Shown one piece after another: positions 7,445 through 14,667 of a stretch of 23,623 bases of DNA. Origin of the DNA: a virus; IMG/VR virus record IMGVR_UViG_3300035670_001258, positions 1 through 23,623 of that record, one strand, 5' to 3'. The notes under the pieces were generated by a model, which did no database searches, was not told where the DNA came from, and was given only the letters and a program-made list of their open reading frames with translations. Each line of letters begins with the position of its first letter. Positions within the stretch are counted from its first letter, which is position 1. The translations under genes were made by a program, and so were the position numbers.

Positions 7445-8512
7445 TCACGCCAATACTTTAGCGGTCGTGGCAACCGACAGCGGGTCAACCTGACGCCAGT
7501 CGATATAATCCGCGCCGGTATCCGTCCGCACCAGGCGGCTTTTCACCGTGTTGGCGAATGTCGCTTTAGTCTCGACAATCAGCGTGGCGATAGCCCGGAA
7601 CTCTGGGTCAGGCATCCCGAACAGGTTAAGCTGCTCGATTTCGGTCACAGCCCCAAGCCTGGCGGCGGATAACGTTGAATACGTCGCCTGTCCCATCACC
7701 ACATTCAGCGCCCCGGCCTGATGGTCTAGCGCGGGCATGGCATACACATGCGCCAGCACATAATCACCACTGCCAGCTTCAGCTAACTGCCAATTGCCGC
7801 CGTTCTCATCATTCCATTGCGCCAACCCGGTCGCGCCGATCAACACCGGGAAGCTACTCGCCGCGCCCATGCGCCAGGTCGTGCCGCTGCGGTACAAAAC
7901 CCGGCAATTAGCCGTCAGCGCTTTAGCCGCGATGCTGTGCTTGATGTCTTCGTCTACTAATACGCCCGCGCTGGCGGCAAATTGGCAGTGTGAATCTAAC
8001 GAGCCGTTACCGGTCGCGGTCACGCTCAATTCCAAACCGCCGCCCCACTGCGCGGACAGGTGCGCGTGTAAATACGCATGAACGCTGGCGGGCATTTGAT
8101 AGCCGTGCGTCTCGTTAAATGGCGCGGGGACTGCCTGTTTATTCGTCGCGTCCCAATACACCAAGGCCACGAAACACCAACGCGCAATGATGTTATCGAC
8201 AAAGCTACCGACCGTTTGCAACACGCCGTCGTCATCAAAATAGAATAGGTGACGGCCTTCAGCATCGGGTATTTGCAAGCTCGATGCGGTGGTTTTCACA
8301 TACCGCACGCCGTTTGACCAAATCGCGTAAGTGGTGGCCGGACTGCGCGGCGCGATAGACAGCGTCCGCGTCGTGTCATCCCAACTTAAAACCGCATCAT
8401 CGCGGTTTTCAAACCCATTCGGCTCGCCCGGCAGCGATGGCGCGACACCGTCTAAGACCGTGCCTGACGGCAGTTCTATCGGTTTGCCTGCTGAATACAC
8501 CAATGCCCGCAT
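7445..8512 (-). CDS. Phage structural protein, candidate fibre or adhesin component
   Basis: This 355-residue beta-rich protein begins MRALVYSAGKPIELPSGTVL. Residues about 35-100 include LSWDDTTRTLSIAP, YAIWSNGVRYVKT and EGRHLFYFDDDGVL. From memory this combination is seen in phage virion proteins of Mu-like and podovirus groups. The central region is rich in G, S and A with no catalytic motif. AAGGAAAGG just upstream of ATG 8512 gives good initiation. It sits in a block of fibre/decoration-like genes between the tail terminator and the tube gene. A receptor-binding role is inferred only. Confidence 0.72.
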   Translation of the reverse strand: MRALVYSAGKPIELPSGTVLDGVAPSLPGEPNGFENRDDAVLSWDDTTRTLSIAPRSPATTYAIWSNGVRYVKTTASSLQIPDAEGRHLFYFDDDGVLQTVGSFVDNIIARWCFVALVYWDATNKQAVPAPFNETHGYQMPASVHAYLHAHLSAQWGGGLELSVTATGNGSLDSHCQFAASAGVLVDEDIKHSIAAKALTANCRVLYRSGTTWRMGAASSFPVLIGATGLAQWNDENGGNWQLAEAGSGDYVLAHVYAMPALDHQAGALNVVMGQATYSTLSAARLGAVTEIEQLNLFGMPDPEFRAIATLIVETKATFANTVKSRLVRTDTGADYIDWRQVDPLSVATTAKVLA

Positions 8513-8532
8513 CGCCTTTCCTTCAAATCTGT

Positions 8533-8667
8533 TAAATCCCCCCCCGCCCCCCTTTGTTAAAGGGGGGGAGCAGCAGCGGCCTCGCCGCCATCACCCCATT
8601 TATCAAAGGGGAAAGCAGCGGCTTCGCCGCCATCCCCCCCTTTATGAAAGGGGGACGGGGGGATTTA
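8533..8667. repeat. AAATCCCCC-family composite repeat with central hairpins
   Basis: The left end is TAAATCCCC with a C-run, TTTGTTAAA and a G-run. A middle section has two GCGGC-TYNGCCGCC hairpins and a weaker CCCATTTATCAAAGGGG palindrome. The right end is CCCCCTTTATGAAAGGGGG followed by GGGGGATTTA. It lies between two genes, directly abutting the TAG stop at 8668-8670. Confidence 0.88.
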
Positions 8668-9174
8668 CTACGCTAAGCCAATCGGCTGTTCTTTTTCAAA
8701 ATCCAACTCGGTCGCGGACAATGCCGTGCCGACCAGTTGGGCGATACCGCCGGAACCGGAAGTCGGCGGGGTTTGCGTGACCGCGCCAGCATTACCCAAC
8801 CACACATCGCCAGCGGTTAAGCCGGACAGTTGGTTATTCACGCCTTCCAGGTACACGGTTGCATCCGCGCCGGTCAACGCGCCGGACTTGACATAGCCAT
8901 GCGCCATCAAGCCCAGACTGGCATCCGCCAATTTCGCCTTGGGGGTACCGGTGTCGTTCCAGATATGCACCAGTTCCCCGGCGGCCAAATCTTCAGACGC
9001 GGCGACAATCTTGGTTTGTACCGTGAGACTAGAAGGCATCAAGGTAATGTCCAATTTGCCGTCCGCGCCGGTCGCGACAATCTTATCGGCATCGCCGACG
9101 CCGCTGGAGCTTTGCAGCGCGGCGGCTTCTGCCGGTTTACCGCTCAAATAACGTAAAAACTTCAATGCACTCAC
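8668..9174 (-). CDS. Decoration- or fibre-like beta-domain protein (DUF2190-like features)
   Basis: The 168-residue protein starts with GTG at 9174, supported by AGAGGA eight bases upstream. After an N-terminal helix (SALKFLRYLSGKPAEAAALQ), residues about 65-165 carry a small beta-barrel-like pattern. It includes AAGELVHIWNDTGTPKAKLAD, GLMAHGYVKSG, LSGLTAGDVWLG and QLVGTALSATELDFE. This pattern is typical of capsid decoration and fibre head-domain proteins. The protein at 9282-9878 shows the same pattern, so the two may share an origin. No enzyme motif is visible; function beyond virion structure is uncertain. Confidence 0.7.
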   Translation of the reverse strand: MSALKFLRYLSGKPAEAAALQSSSGVGDADKIVATGADGKLDITLMPSSLTVQTKIVAASEDLAAGELVHIWNDTGTPKAKLADASLGLMAHGYVKSGALTGADATVYLEGVNNQLSGLTAGDVWLGNAGAVTQTPPTSGSGGIAQLVGTALSATELDFEKEQPIGLA

Positions 9175-9191
9175 TGTTTAAGTCCTCTGGT

Positions 9192-9284
9192 TAAATCCCC
9201 CTAAATCCCCCTTTCATAAAGGGGGACTTTTAAAGTGGCTTCGCCGCTTTACCCCCCTTTGAAAAAGGGGGGCAGGGGGGATTA
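9192..9284. repeat. AAATCCCCC-family composite repeat
   Basis: TAAATCCCCCTAAATCCCCC, TTTCATAAA, GGGGGACTTTTAAAG, a GTGGCTTCGCCGC hairpin, then CCCCCCTTTGAAAAAGGGGGGCAGGGGGGATTA. The terminal TTA (9282-9284) is the stop codon of the next minus-strand gene. Confidence 0.88.
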
Positions 9285-9878
9285 CATCAATTGAATTGCC
9301 TGCCCGACTTCAACATCGAGCGTCGTGTCATACACCGCCGTGCCGATGGGCACAGCCACGCCGGTTTCCGGCGGTATATCCGTGATCATGCCCGCCGTGG
9401 CGGACAGGTAATAAATCTTTCCTACACTCAAACGTGACGTACCGGCAATGGCCGTCCAGTCAGAACGCTGCACCTGGCCGTCCGTGGTATACGAACACAT
9501 GCCGCCGATTTGCGCGGCGTAGGTAGCCAGGCCGACCACATTGGCCGCTGGCAAGCCGGTCGAGGCGGCCTTGAACAGCGAACCGCTGCTGCTCATGTAT
9601 ACCGGCATCCCGACATCCAGCGCCGCGCCGGCAATGGCAAACAGGGCTTGCGGTGACGGCGCGGGATTGGCACAGGTGTCGTATTCGCTATCAATCACCA
9701 CTTCGTCAATGATTTCCATTACCGTGATTTGCGCTGATTCAGCTTGAACCAGCACGGTTTCATCGACTAAACCAACAGCCACCGCGCCGGCGGATTCCGT
9801 CACCGTGACGGTTTGTTCGTCAAGCCGTGCAGGTACGCTCAGCATCTTGTCATCGATGACCACTTCAAACGCTGACAT
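9282..9878 (-). CDS. Beta-domain virion protein related in pattern to the following gene
   Basis: This 198-residue product has an N-terminal acidic, valine-rich segment (about residues 1-65) of alternating hydrophobic residues. The C-terminal part (about 75-198) contains GMPVYMSSSGSLFKAAS, NVVGLATYAAQIGG, RLSVGKIYYLSATAGMIT and PIGTAVYDTTLDVEVGQAI. The motif set (pathway of G-x-P/L-V-Y/H, V-G-x-A, Y-Y-L-S) matches the decoration/fibre pattern of the 168-residue neighbour. It overlaps the upstream gene by 14 bases, and AAGGTGA precedes the ATG. Its stop codon comes from a palindromic repeat. Confidence 0.7.
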   Translation of the reverse strand: MSAFEVVIDDKMLSVPARLDEQTVTVTESAGAVAVGLVDETVLVQAESAQITVMEIIDEVVIDSEYDTCANPAPSPQALFAIAGAALDVGMPVYMSSSGSLFKAASTGLPAANVVGLATYAAQIGGMCSYTTDGQVQRSDWTAIAGTSRLSVGKIYYLSATAGMITDIPPETGVAVPIGTAVYDTTLDVEVGQAIQLM

Positions 9879-10215
9879 CTTGAATCACCTTGATTTTCTC
9901 GGTGGGCTTGTCGATAGCCGGTAAAATCGTCCGCACATTCGGCGGATTGCCGGGTATCGTACGCTGAATGTCGTAGTAATAACTGCCCGGTGTCAGGTTG
10001 CCACTGGTGGCACTGTCGATTTCCAGGTACACAATGCCGTTCACCGGGTCGTCGTTAGCACCATCGCCAGCGGTTTTGCTGAGTTGCAGCGCGGGCGTCA
10101 CATCTTCCAATGCCGCCTTCATAGTGAAGGTGAACAGCCAACCGGTAATGTCCTTGCCGGGGAAGCTGAGTTTCAGCTTGTAGGTGTCGCCGCGCCTGAA
10201 GTTTTGCAGTGCCAT
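9865..10215 (-). CDS. Small virion protein with BppU-N-like beta domain
   Basis: The 116-residue sequence begins MALQNFRRGDTYKLKLSFPG followed by DITGWLFTFTMKAAL. Near residue 85 it has GSYYYDIQRTIPGNPP. This layout (an R-G-D-T/S start, W-x-F-x-F-T strand, Y-Y-Y-D-I strand) resembles the N-terminal domain of baseplate upper proteins and related fibre-attachment proteins. It follows the tail terminator by seven bases and overlaps the next gene. An attachment role in the tail is inferred from that resemblance and from its neighbours. Confidence 0.65.
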   Translation of the reverse strand: MALQNFRRGDTYKLKLSFPGKDITGWLFTFTMKAALEDVTPALQLSKTAGDGANDDPVNGIVYLEIDSATSGNLTPGSYYYDIQRTIPGNPPNVRTILPAIDKPTEKIKVIQDVSV

Positions 10216-10221
10216 TGTTTC

Positions 10222-10623
10222 TCACAAAAACTGGGTCAGGTTATAAGTGTCTTTCCAAAACAACAAATTGCGCTCTAAATCCGTCATCGCCTCGCCGCCC
10301 TGGTAGACCAGCGCATTCGCGTCTACCGGGGCCCAGTTGTCGAGCAGCGCGGCAACCGCGTCACTTAGCGCTTCGGCGGTTTCGTCTTGGGTGCCGTCGT
10401 CTTTGTCGATTTTCATCACCAACAGCACGGTATAGCTGACCTGAAACTGCTTTACGCAGCCGGGGGCGGATTCACGCTCGCGCCCGGAGCGGAAAACGAA
10501 GCACGCCGGGGCGCTCCAACCTTGGCGCAACACTGACTTGACGTTGGCCGTGCCAATGACGGTTTTGAACTCCGGCATGTTGGCTTTGATACGGCTAACG
10601 ATGGCCGGGCGTGCTGATGGCAT
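10222..10623 (-). CDS. Putative tail terminator / completion protein (Mu gp37 position)
   Basis: The 133-residue protein shows an alpha/beta pattern with a middle strand region (FQVSYTVLLVMKIDKDD) and helix (ETAEALSDAVAALLDNWAP). This is compatible with tail terminator proteins. It lies directly after the DUF1320 gene (three-base gap), where Mu-like genomes carry gp37. No strong ribosome binding site is visible, so coupling to the upstream gene is likely. Position and fold pattern support the call; sequence recognition is modest. Confidence 0.65.
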   Translation of the reverse strand: MPSARPAIVSRIKANMPEFKTVIGTANVKSVLRQGWSAPACFVFRSGRERESAPGCVKQFQVSYTVLLVMKIDKDDGTQDETAEALSDAVAALLDNWAPVDANALVYQGGEAMTDLERNLLFWKDTYNLTQFL

Positions 10624-10626
10624 GGT

Positions 10627-11034
10627 CTAAAACCCCGTAAACATTGCAGCGCCAAACACCCGCGCCGGTTTTACTACTTGCGGTAATCCGACACTGGGCA
10701 CCGCACTCAGTTGGCTGATGCCTTCCAGTTTCACGCTGCCGTCAGTGATAGACGCTAGGCGCTTGAGAGCGTAGTCGTAACGCTCTTTCAGTCCCTTGTT
10801 TTTGTCTTCGTCATAGCCGCCCAAGTTGTCGTGCAACTCGTAGCGGGCTAAGTCTGTGGCGACTTCCGCAATTAACGCCGGACACGGTGACAGCGGCACG
10901 GCGTAGCGGGCAGACAGATTGCCGTTAATAAACTCGTGTACGCTCGCCAGTGTTTGCTCCCACGACTCGTCAGTCACGTCGTTAAAGCTGTCTGGGAACA
11001 GGGTTTCTAAATCGTCGCGGGTGATGTAGCTCAT
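10627..11034 (-). CDS. DUF1320 family head-tail connector protein (Mu gp36-like)
   Basis: The 135-residue protein begins MSYITRDDLETLFPDSF and contains VHEFINGNLSARYAVPLS, ATDLARYELHD and LKERYDYALKRLASI. These are hallmarks of DUF1320, the Mu gp36 family, thought to act in head completion or head-tail joining. Length is close to the family norm. AAGGA lies six bases ahead of the ATG. It follows the major capsid gene, with a palindromic repeat in the gap, as expected for Mu-like gene order. Confidence 0.88.
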   Translation of the reverse strand: MSYITRDDLETLFPDSFNDVTDESWEQTLASVHEFINGNLSARYAVPLSPCPALIAEVATDLARYELHDNLGGYDEDKNKGLKERYDYALKRLASITDGSVKLEGISQLSAVPSVGLPQVVKPARVFGAAMFTGF

Positions 11035-11045
11035 AGTTAGTCCTT

Positions 11046-11141
11046 CAAATCCCCCTAAATCCCCCTTTCTTAAAGGGGGACTTTTAAAGCGGCTTCGCCG
11101 CCCTGTTCCCCTCTTTGAAAAAGAGGGGTTAGGGGAGATTT
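11046..11141. repeat. AAATCCCCC-family composite repeat
   Basis: AAATCCCCCTAAATCCCCC, TTTCTTAAA, GGGGGACTTTTAAA, GCGGCTTCGCCGC hairpin, then a diverged right end (CCCCTCTTTGAAAAAGAGGGG, GGGGAGATTT). Compensatory changes (CCTC/GAGG) keep the right-hand palindrome paired. Confidence 0.88.
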
Positions 11142-11143
11142 CC

Positions 11144-12193
11144 TTAAGTAATCACCTGCACACTCGCCCAGCAATCCGGTTGATGCAGCGCCACCAGCGG
11201 GGCGGATTGCAACAGCAGAATCCGTGCGCTGGGGTCGTTATCAATCCAGGTTTTGGGGAAGTATTCCAGCGGGCTGACCGCGCTCAAATCCTTGATCCCG
11301 CCAAAGTGGATTTCATTGCGGATGTTGGTATTGCCCATCCACAACTTTTTCGCAGGCATCAAGCGCACGTCGCTACCGGTATCCGGGTCGGTGACGATTT
11401 CGTTATAGGCGTACAGGTTCAGGTTCAGCGCTTTCAAGTAGCCAATATTGGTCACGCCGTTGTCCATCATCTCAGGCGCTAACGTGCCCTGGTTGATTTG
11501 CACGGTGCTGGACAGCGCGTTGTTATTGGCGACTTTCGTGTGGCTCATGAACTCAGCAGCGGCTTCGGCGCTCAGTACACAGACATTCGGCCACACGCCG
11601 GAAGTCTGGAAGATAAGATGCGCCAGGTCGCGCAAGTCCTGAATCGGGTCACTGGCCGTGCCGCCGTCGTCCCAACTGGCGCTGATGTCTGACACGCCGA
11701 GCTTATGCTCTGCGGGCATCCCGAAATCAAAGGTCATGCTGATACCATCGCCGTTGGCGGTGACAATACCGGTATCCAGCGCGGTGCTGCACATGTACTC
11801 GATACGGAAGTCCACCATATCCATGAAGCGCTTGATGTCTTTACCAAGCTGCATCTGCGCACGTTGCGCCGGGGTCTGACCGCCTTGGTAATAGACATGC
11901 TCGCCGGGCTGACGTTTCAGCACGTCTTCAGCGGTGGTAATGTCTTTGAGCTTGATATACGGCGGCTTGTAGCTCTTAGTGCTGGTATTGTCTTTCTTGA
12001 TGACGCGGCCTTGTACCGTGGAACTGACGAACGGTGCCATCACCTTGCCGCCCTTGATCACATCAATATCAATGTATTCAGTCAGACTGGGTTGCTGGCG
12101 CTTGAAAATCACGCCATCTAAAAAGCGCGGCGGCTTGCGCATCTGCTCGATGGCCGCCAGCATGGTACGGGTTGCAAACATATCAATTGCCAT
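11144..12193 (-). CDS. Major capsid protein, lambda gpE-like family
   Basis: The 349-residue protein matches the lambda E-type capsid family (Phage_cap_E). An N-terminal helix (ATRTMLAAIEQMRKPPRFL) is followed by FKRQQPSLTEYIDIDVIKGG and a VMAPFVSS-type strand. It then has the central AEDVLKRQPGEHVYYQGG segment and YMCSTALDTGIVTANGDG. The C-terminal half has VWPNVCVLSAEAAAEFMSH and a YNEIVTDPDTG loop. Length is close to lambda gpE (341). AAGGAG lies nine bases before ATG 12193. It forms the head shell with the decoration protein encoded just upstream. Confidence 0.94.
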   Translation of the reverse strand: MAIDMFATRTMLAAIEQMRKPPRFLDGVIFKRQQPSLTEYIDIDVIKGGKVMAPFVSSTVQGRVIKKDNTSTKSYKPPYIKLKDITTAEDVLKRQPGEHVYYQGGQTPAQRAQMQLGKDIKRFMDMVDFRIEYMCSTALDTGIVTANGDGISMTFDFGMPAEHKLGVSDISASWDDGGTASDPIQDLRDLAHLIFQTSGVWPNVCVLSAEAAAEFMSHTKVANNNALSSTVQINQGTLAPEMMDNGVTNIGYLKALNLNLYAYNEIVTDPDTGSDVRLMPAKKLWMGNTNIRNEIHFGGIKDLSAVSPLEYFPKTWIDNDPSARILLLQSAPLVALHQPDCWASVQVIT

Positions 12194-12211
12194 TGCTTAA
12201 ATCTCCTTGGT

Positions 12212-12309
12212 TAAATCCCCCTAAATCCCCCTTTCATAAAGGGGGACTTTCATGGCGGCTTCGCCGCCATCAATCCCCCCCCTTTAAGAAAGGGGGCTAG
12301 GGGGGATTT
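12212..12309. repeat. AAATCCCCC-family composite repeat
   Basis: TAAATCCCCCTAAATCCCCC, TTTCATAAA, GGGGGACTTT, a GGCGGCTTCGCCGCC hairpin, then a C-run, TTTAAGAAA, GGGGG and CTAGGGGGGATTT. It lies between the decoration gene stop (TCA at 12310) and the capsid ribosome binding site, and is one of the most complete copies. Confidence 0.9.
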
Positions 12310-12684
12310 TCAGACGGCGTCAACAGTGTTGGTTTTCAGATAAATACCCAGCGCCCGCAAGCCGTCTTTGATAGACGCGGCGGTATGCGCGGTGCCGATG
12401 GTCAGCTTGTCGCTGTCGAATTCGCCGGACAGATAGACGGCAATGCTGGCATCGCCGCCGGATGCGTCTACCGCTTCAGCGGCGATAGCATAGGGCGTTT
12501 CGCTGCCGTCAGTGGCCGCGCTCAACGATGCAGCCAATTTGCCGCCGGTCGTAATCTTGCCCAGCACTTCGCCGCGTACCACGTTCTGACCGCTGACCAG
12601 GGTTAATTTATCGGTGACAACCGGAAACGAACCGACCAGCAGGCCGTCCGGGGTGAAAGTTTCAGTTACCATGCCTGCGGCCAT
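12310..12684 (-). CDS. Head decoration protein, lambda gpD-like
   Basis: The 124-residue protein contains LLVGSFPVVTDKLTLVSG, NVVRGEVLGKITTGGKLA and GSETPYAIAAEAVDASGGDA. Near the C-terminus it has IAVYLSGEFDSDKLTIG. This is the characteristic pattern of the HDPD/gpD decoration family that trimerises on the capsid surface. GGAGGT lies nine bases upstream, inside the end of the protease gene. It is placed between protease and major capsid genes, the usual lambda/Mu-like order. Confidence 0.92.
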   Translation of the reverse strand: MAAGMVTETFTPDGLLVGSFPVVTDKLTLVSGQNVVRGEVLGKITTGGKLAASLSAATDGSETPYAIAAEAVDASGGDASIAVYLSGEFDSDKLTIGTAHTAASIKDGLRALGIYLKTNTVDAV

Positions 12685-12686
12685 GC

Positions 12687-13589
12687 TTATTTACCTCCAG
12701 CCGCGATACCAGCGGCAATCGTTTTCAATTCATCTTCGGCAAAGTCGGTATGGCCGTCCGGTTTGGACAGTTCACCAAACTCCACCGCCTTGGGTTGTGC
12801 CTTCAAAAACGCCCGGAACGCTTGGGCTAAGCCGGTTTGTTTCGCGCTGTCACCTTCGCCAAAGTTGACCACGGCGTTTTTGGGCGCTTGCTCCAGGTAA
12901 TCTAAAATGCCTGCCACCGTGTCACGGTCACGCGGCAACAGCTTGCCGTCCGCTTCCAGGCTCTCACAAAAGCTGGCGATTTTTTCAGCGCGGTGCGCTT
13001 GCTTTTCCGCCTCCAGCGCGGCGCGTTCTGCGGCGATGGCGGCTTGCTGTTCGGCGAAATCGCTCGCTGAGCCTGTCGAAGCGCGCGCTTCGACAAGCTC
13101 AGCGTGCGGTTTGGTTTGCTTGGTTTTATCGTCTGCCACGGCTTCGGCCTCCATAAAGTTGACGACTAGGGTTTGGTTTTGTTCCGAGTACACCAGTTCC
13201 GGCTCCGGCTGACCCTTGACCGCCGGAATCGGCACAATGCCGACGTGGCGCAAGTACAGCGAACCGGGAACGGGGTTATTGGGATTTTCAGGCAAGTAGA
13301 AAGACGCGCTGAAGTAGCGCACGGACTTGTCGTTCAATCCGCTAAGCAACATCGTGGAAAGATTGCTGGCATAGGGCACCAGCGTACCGTCTTCAAACGC
13401 CAGCTTGGCGACGTAGCCATGACGAAACGCACCAGGCGCGTCATCATGCAATTCGACAATCGGCGCTTCATGCACGGCGACATCATAGGCATCCGCCGCG
13501 CCTTGCAGCATTTCGGCGGGGAAGTCGCGGGTAACCCCCGCGCTATCGGTGTGCGTACCAGTTGGGAACAGCTTGAGCTTGAGTAACAT
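12687..13589 (-). CDS. Head maturation protease / scaffold (Mu gpI-like)
   Basis: The 300-residue product has an N-terminal protease-like half with FPTGTHTDSAGVTRDFPAEM, PIVELHDDAPGAFRHGYVA, VRYFSASFYL (about 90-99) and LYLRHVGIVPIPAVKGQ (about 112-128). These resemble Mu-like I proteases; I cannot assign the catalytic residues with confidence. The C-terminal half (from about 178) is alanine/glutamate-rich and coiled, like a scaffold. Between them, residues about 158-176 (HAELVEARASTGSASDFAE) are encoded by a palindromic repeat inserted in frame. The protein follows the gap that contains a terminator-like hairpin. Confidence 0.85.
   Translation of the reverse strand: MLLKLKLFPTGTHTDSAGVTRDFPAEMLQGAADAYDVAVHEAPIVELHDDAPGAFRHGYVAKLAFEDGTLVPYASNLSTMLLSGLNDKSVRYFSASFYLPENPNNPVPGSLYLRHVGIVPIPAVKGQPEPELVYSEQNQTLVVNFMEAEAVADDKTKQTKPHAELVEARASTGSASDFAEQQAAIAAERAALEAEKQAHRAEKIASFCESLEADGKLLPRDRDTVAGILDYLEQAPKNAVVNFGEGDSAKQTGLAQAFRAFLKAQPKAVEFGELSKPDGHTDFAEDELKTIAAGIAAGGK
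13065..13104. repeat. TTCGACARGCTC-core palindrome inserted in the protease gene
   Basis: Two 20-bp arms (13065-13084 and 13085-13104) are reverse complements except for one base. Each arm contains the CGCTGAGCYTGTCGAAGCGC motif or its complement. The insertion keeps the reading frame of the protease gene. It is the double-core version of the repeats at 5999-6038 and 16711-16733. Confidence 0.88.
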
Positions 13590-13641
13590 ACCTGCAAATC
13601 CAAAGTTGATTTGCAGTCAGTGTATAGAGGTGAGCGGGCAT

Positions 13642-13673
13642 AAAAAAACCGCGTGGGAGGTTGTTTGGCGCGG
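13642..13673 (-). terminator. Candidate rho-independent terminator upstream of protease gene
   Basis: On the minus strand, CCGCG (13673-13669) can pair with CGCGG (13653-13649) around a 15-base loop, followed directly by seven T. The stem is short and the loop large, so this is a modest candidate. It would separate the packaging/head-assembly genes from the capsid genes. Confidence 0.4.
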
Positions 13674-13679
13674 GTTTAA

Positions 13680-13779
13680 TTGTCTGAATCAGGATTTACA
13701 GGATTCTATGATTTACAGGATTATAAACGGGTTATTAATCCTGCTAATCTTTTAATCCTGTAAATCCTGATTCAGACAA
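13680..13779. repeat. Inverted repeat with 26-bp arms (AATCAGGATTTACAGGATT type)
   Basis: Arms 13680-13705 and 13754-13779 are perfect reverse complements and include GAATCAGGATTTACAGGATT. The 48-bp spacer carries further partial copies (ATTTACAGGATTA, TTAATCCTG). It resembles a dispersed MITE/REP-type genomic repeat rather than a phage gene. Confidence 0.88.
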
Positions 13780-13900
13780 GATTTAGAACGCCCGCAAACC
13801 CATCTAAAAAGCTTTATAAAGTTGCCATTGATGGTTTTGCAGGCGGATATTGCGGGTTAAATACGAGAACGGCTTAAACGGCGTTGTAGGCGGTTTTGGC

Positions 13901-14347
13901 TTATTTACTCACCCACTCCGTTAAAATCTCCAAAATACTCTCACCATCAGACTTAGACAGCCCCAGGAACGGGCGGGCTTTAATCCCTCTGTCATCGTCG
14001 CCGAATTGGTGGGTTGCGCCGTACACCGCGCCGGTGCCTAATTGCAGGTTGTCTTTGCTGGTGCGGTAGTTCAAGTCCTCCAGGCTGCCAGCCAGTTTCA
14101 GAATCTTGTTCGGGTTGCGGCTGCTGGCTTTGCGCTTGGACGCTTTATATTTATCGCTGAGCGGTTCCCAGGCATTTCCGTCCGGGTCTATTTGCTTGTC
14201 CCAGCGCTCCTCGTGCGACAGCAACAGACTTTCGCCGATGTTTTTGAACGCGGGCTCCGGATTTTTCACGCTGGTAAGCAGGCGGTCAAGCGCTTTCAGC
14301 AGTTCCTTTTCGCCTTCTACGTGGATGTCTAAAAATGCGCCAGCCAT
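13901..14347 (-). CDS. Phage virion morphogenesis protein (Mu gpG-like)
   Basis: The 148-residue protein carries the family signature: EERWDKQIDPDGNAWEPLSDKY near residues 46-67, NKILKLAGSLEDLNYRT near 80-96, AVYGATHQFGDDDRG near 107-121 and ARPFLGLSKSD near 123-133. The family (phage virion morphogenesis, Mu gpG) takes part in tail completion and head-tail joining. Length is typical. It follows the MuF-type gene and a small unknown ORF. Confidence 0.93.
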   Translation of the reverse strand: MAGAFLDIHVEGEKELLKALDRLLTSVKNPEPAFKNIGESLLLSHEERWDKQIDPDGNAWEPLSDKYKASKRKASSRNPNKILKLAGSLEDLNYRTSKDNLQLGTGAVYGATHQFGDDDRGIKARPFLGLSKSDGESILEILTEWVSK

Positions 14348-14349
14348 GT

Positions 14350-14667
14350 TTATTTCTCCTTATGGAACAAACCATGAAACCACGCATACAACGCTTTGCC
14401 GGTTTCCCGTTCCTGCGCATCTGGTAGTTCGTCTGACAGTTGCACATCGCCTAGGCGCATATCAGCACATTGCAAACGGAAGAACTCGGTAAAATCGTAT
14501 TCGGTCATGGCCTCTATACTGGTTACATCGAACACGCACCTTTGCGCTGGGTGCATTTTCCATGCGTCTTCTGAATAGATGACACTAACCTTGCCTCGAT
14601 TTGTCTGGAGCAGATAGCCTTTGAGTCTGTCACCGTCATACCACGGGCGGTATTTATAGCGCATCAC
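14350..14667 (-). CDS. Hypothetical protein of about 105 residues
   Basis: The frame starts at GTG 14667 or ATG 14664. GTG is better spaced (nine bases) from AAGGA, and both overlap the end of the MuF gene (stop 14654), so coupling is likely. The sequence is rich in aromatic and charged residues (MRYKYRPWYDGDRLKGYLLQ, KALYAWFHGLFHKEK) with two cysteines. It has no recognised domain. Placement between MuF and gpG is not part of the standard Mu order, so it could be a small accessory or cargo gene. Confidence 0.65.
   Translation of the reverse strand: MMRYKYRPWYDGDRLKGYLLQTNRGKVSVIYSEDAWKMHPAQRCVFDVTSIEAMTEYDFTEFFRLQCADMRLGDVQLSDELPDAQERETGKALYAWFHGLFHKEK

Larger units (their letters stand above)
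13590..13900. other. 311-bp intergenic region without a gene
   Basis: It contains the terminator-like hairpin (13642-13673) and a large inverted repeat (13680-13779). A third pairing, CCCGCAA (13791-13797) with TTGCGGG (13850-13856), is also possible. No ORF with a ribosome binding site is visible on either strand. The region could hold a late promoter for the capsid genes, but no convincing -35/-10 pair was found. Confidence 0.7.
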
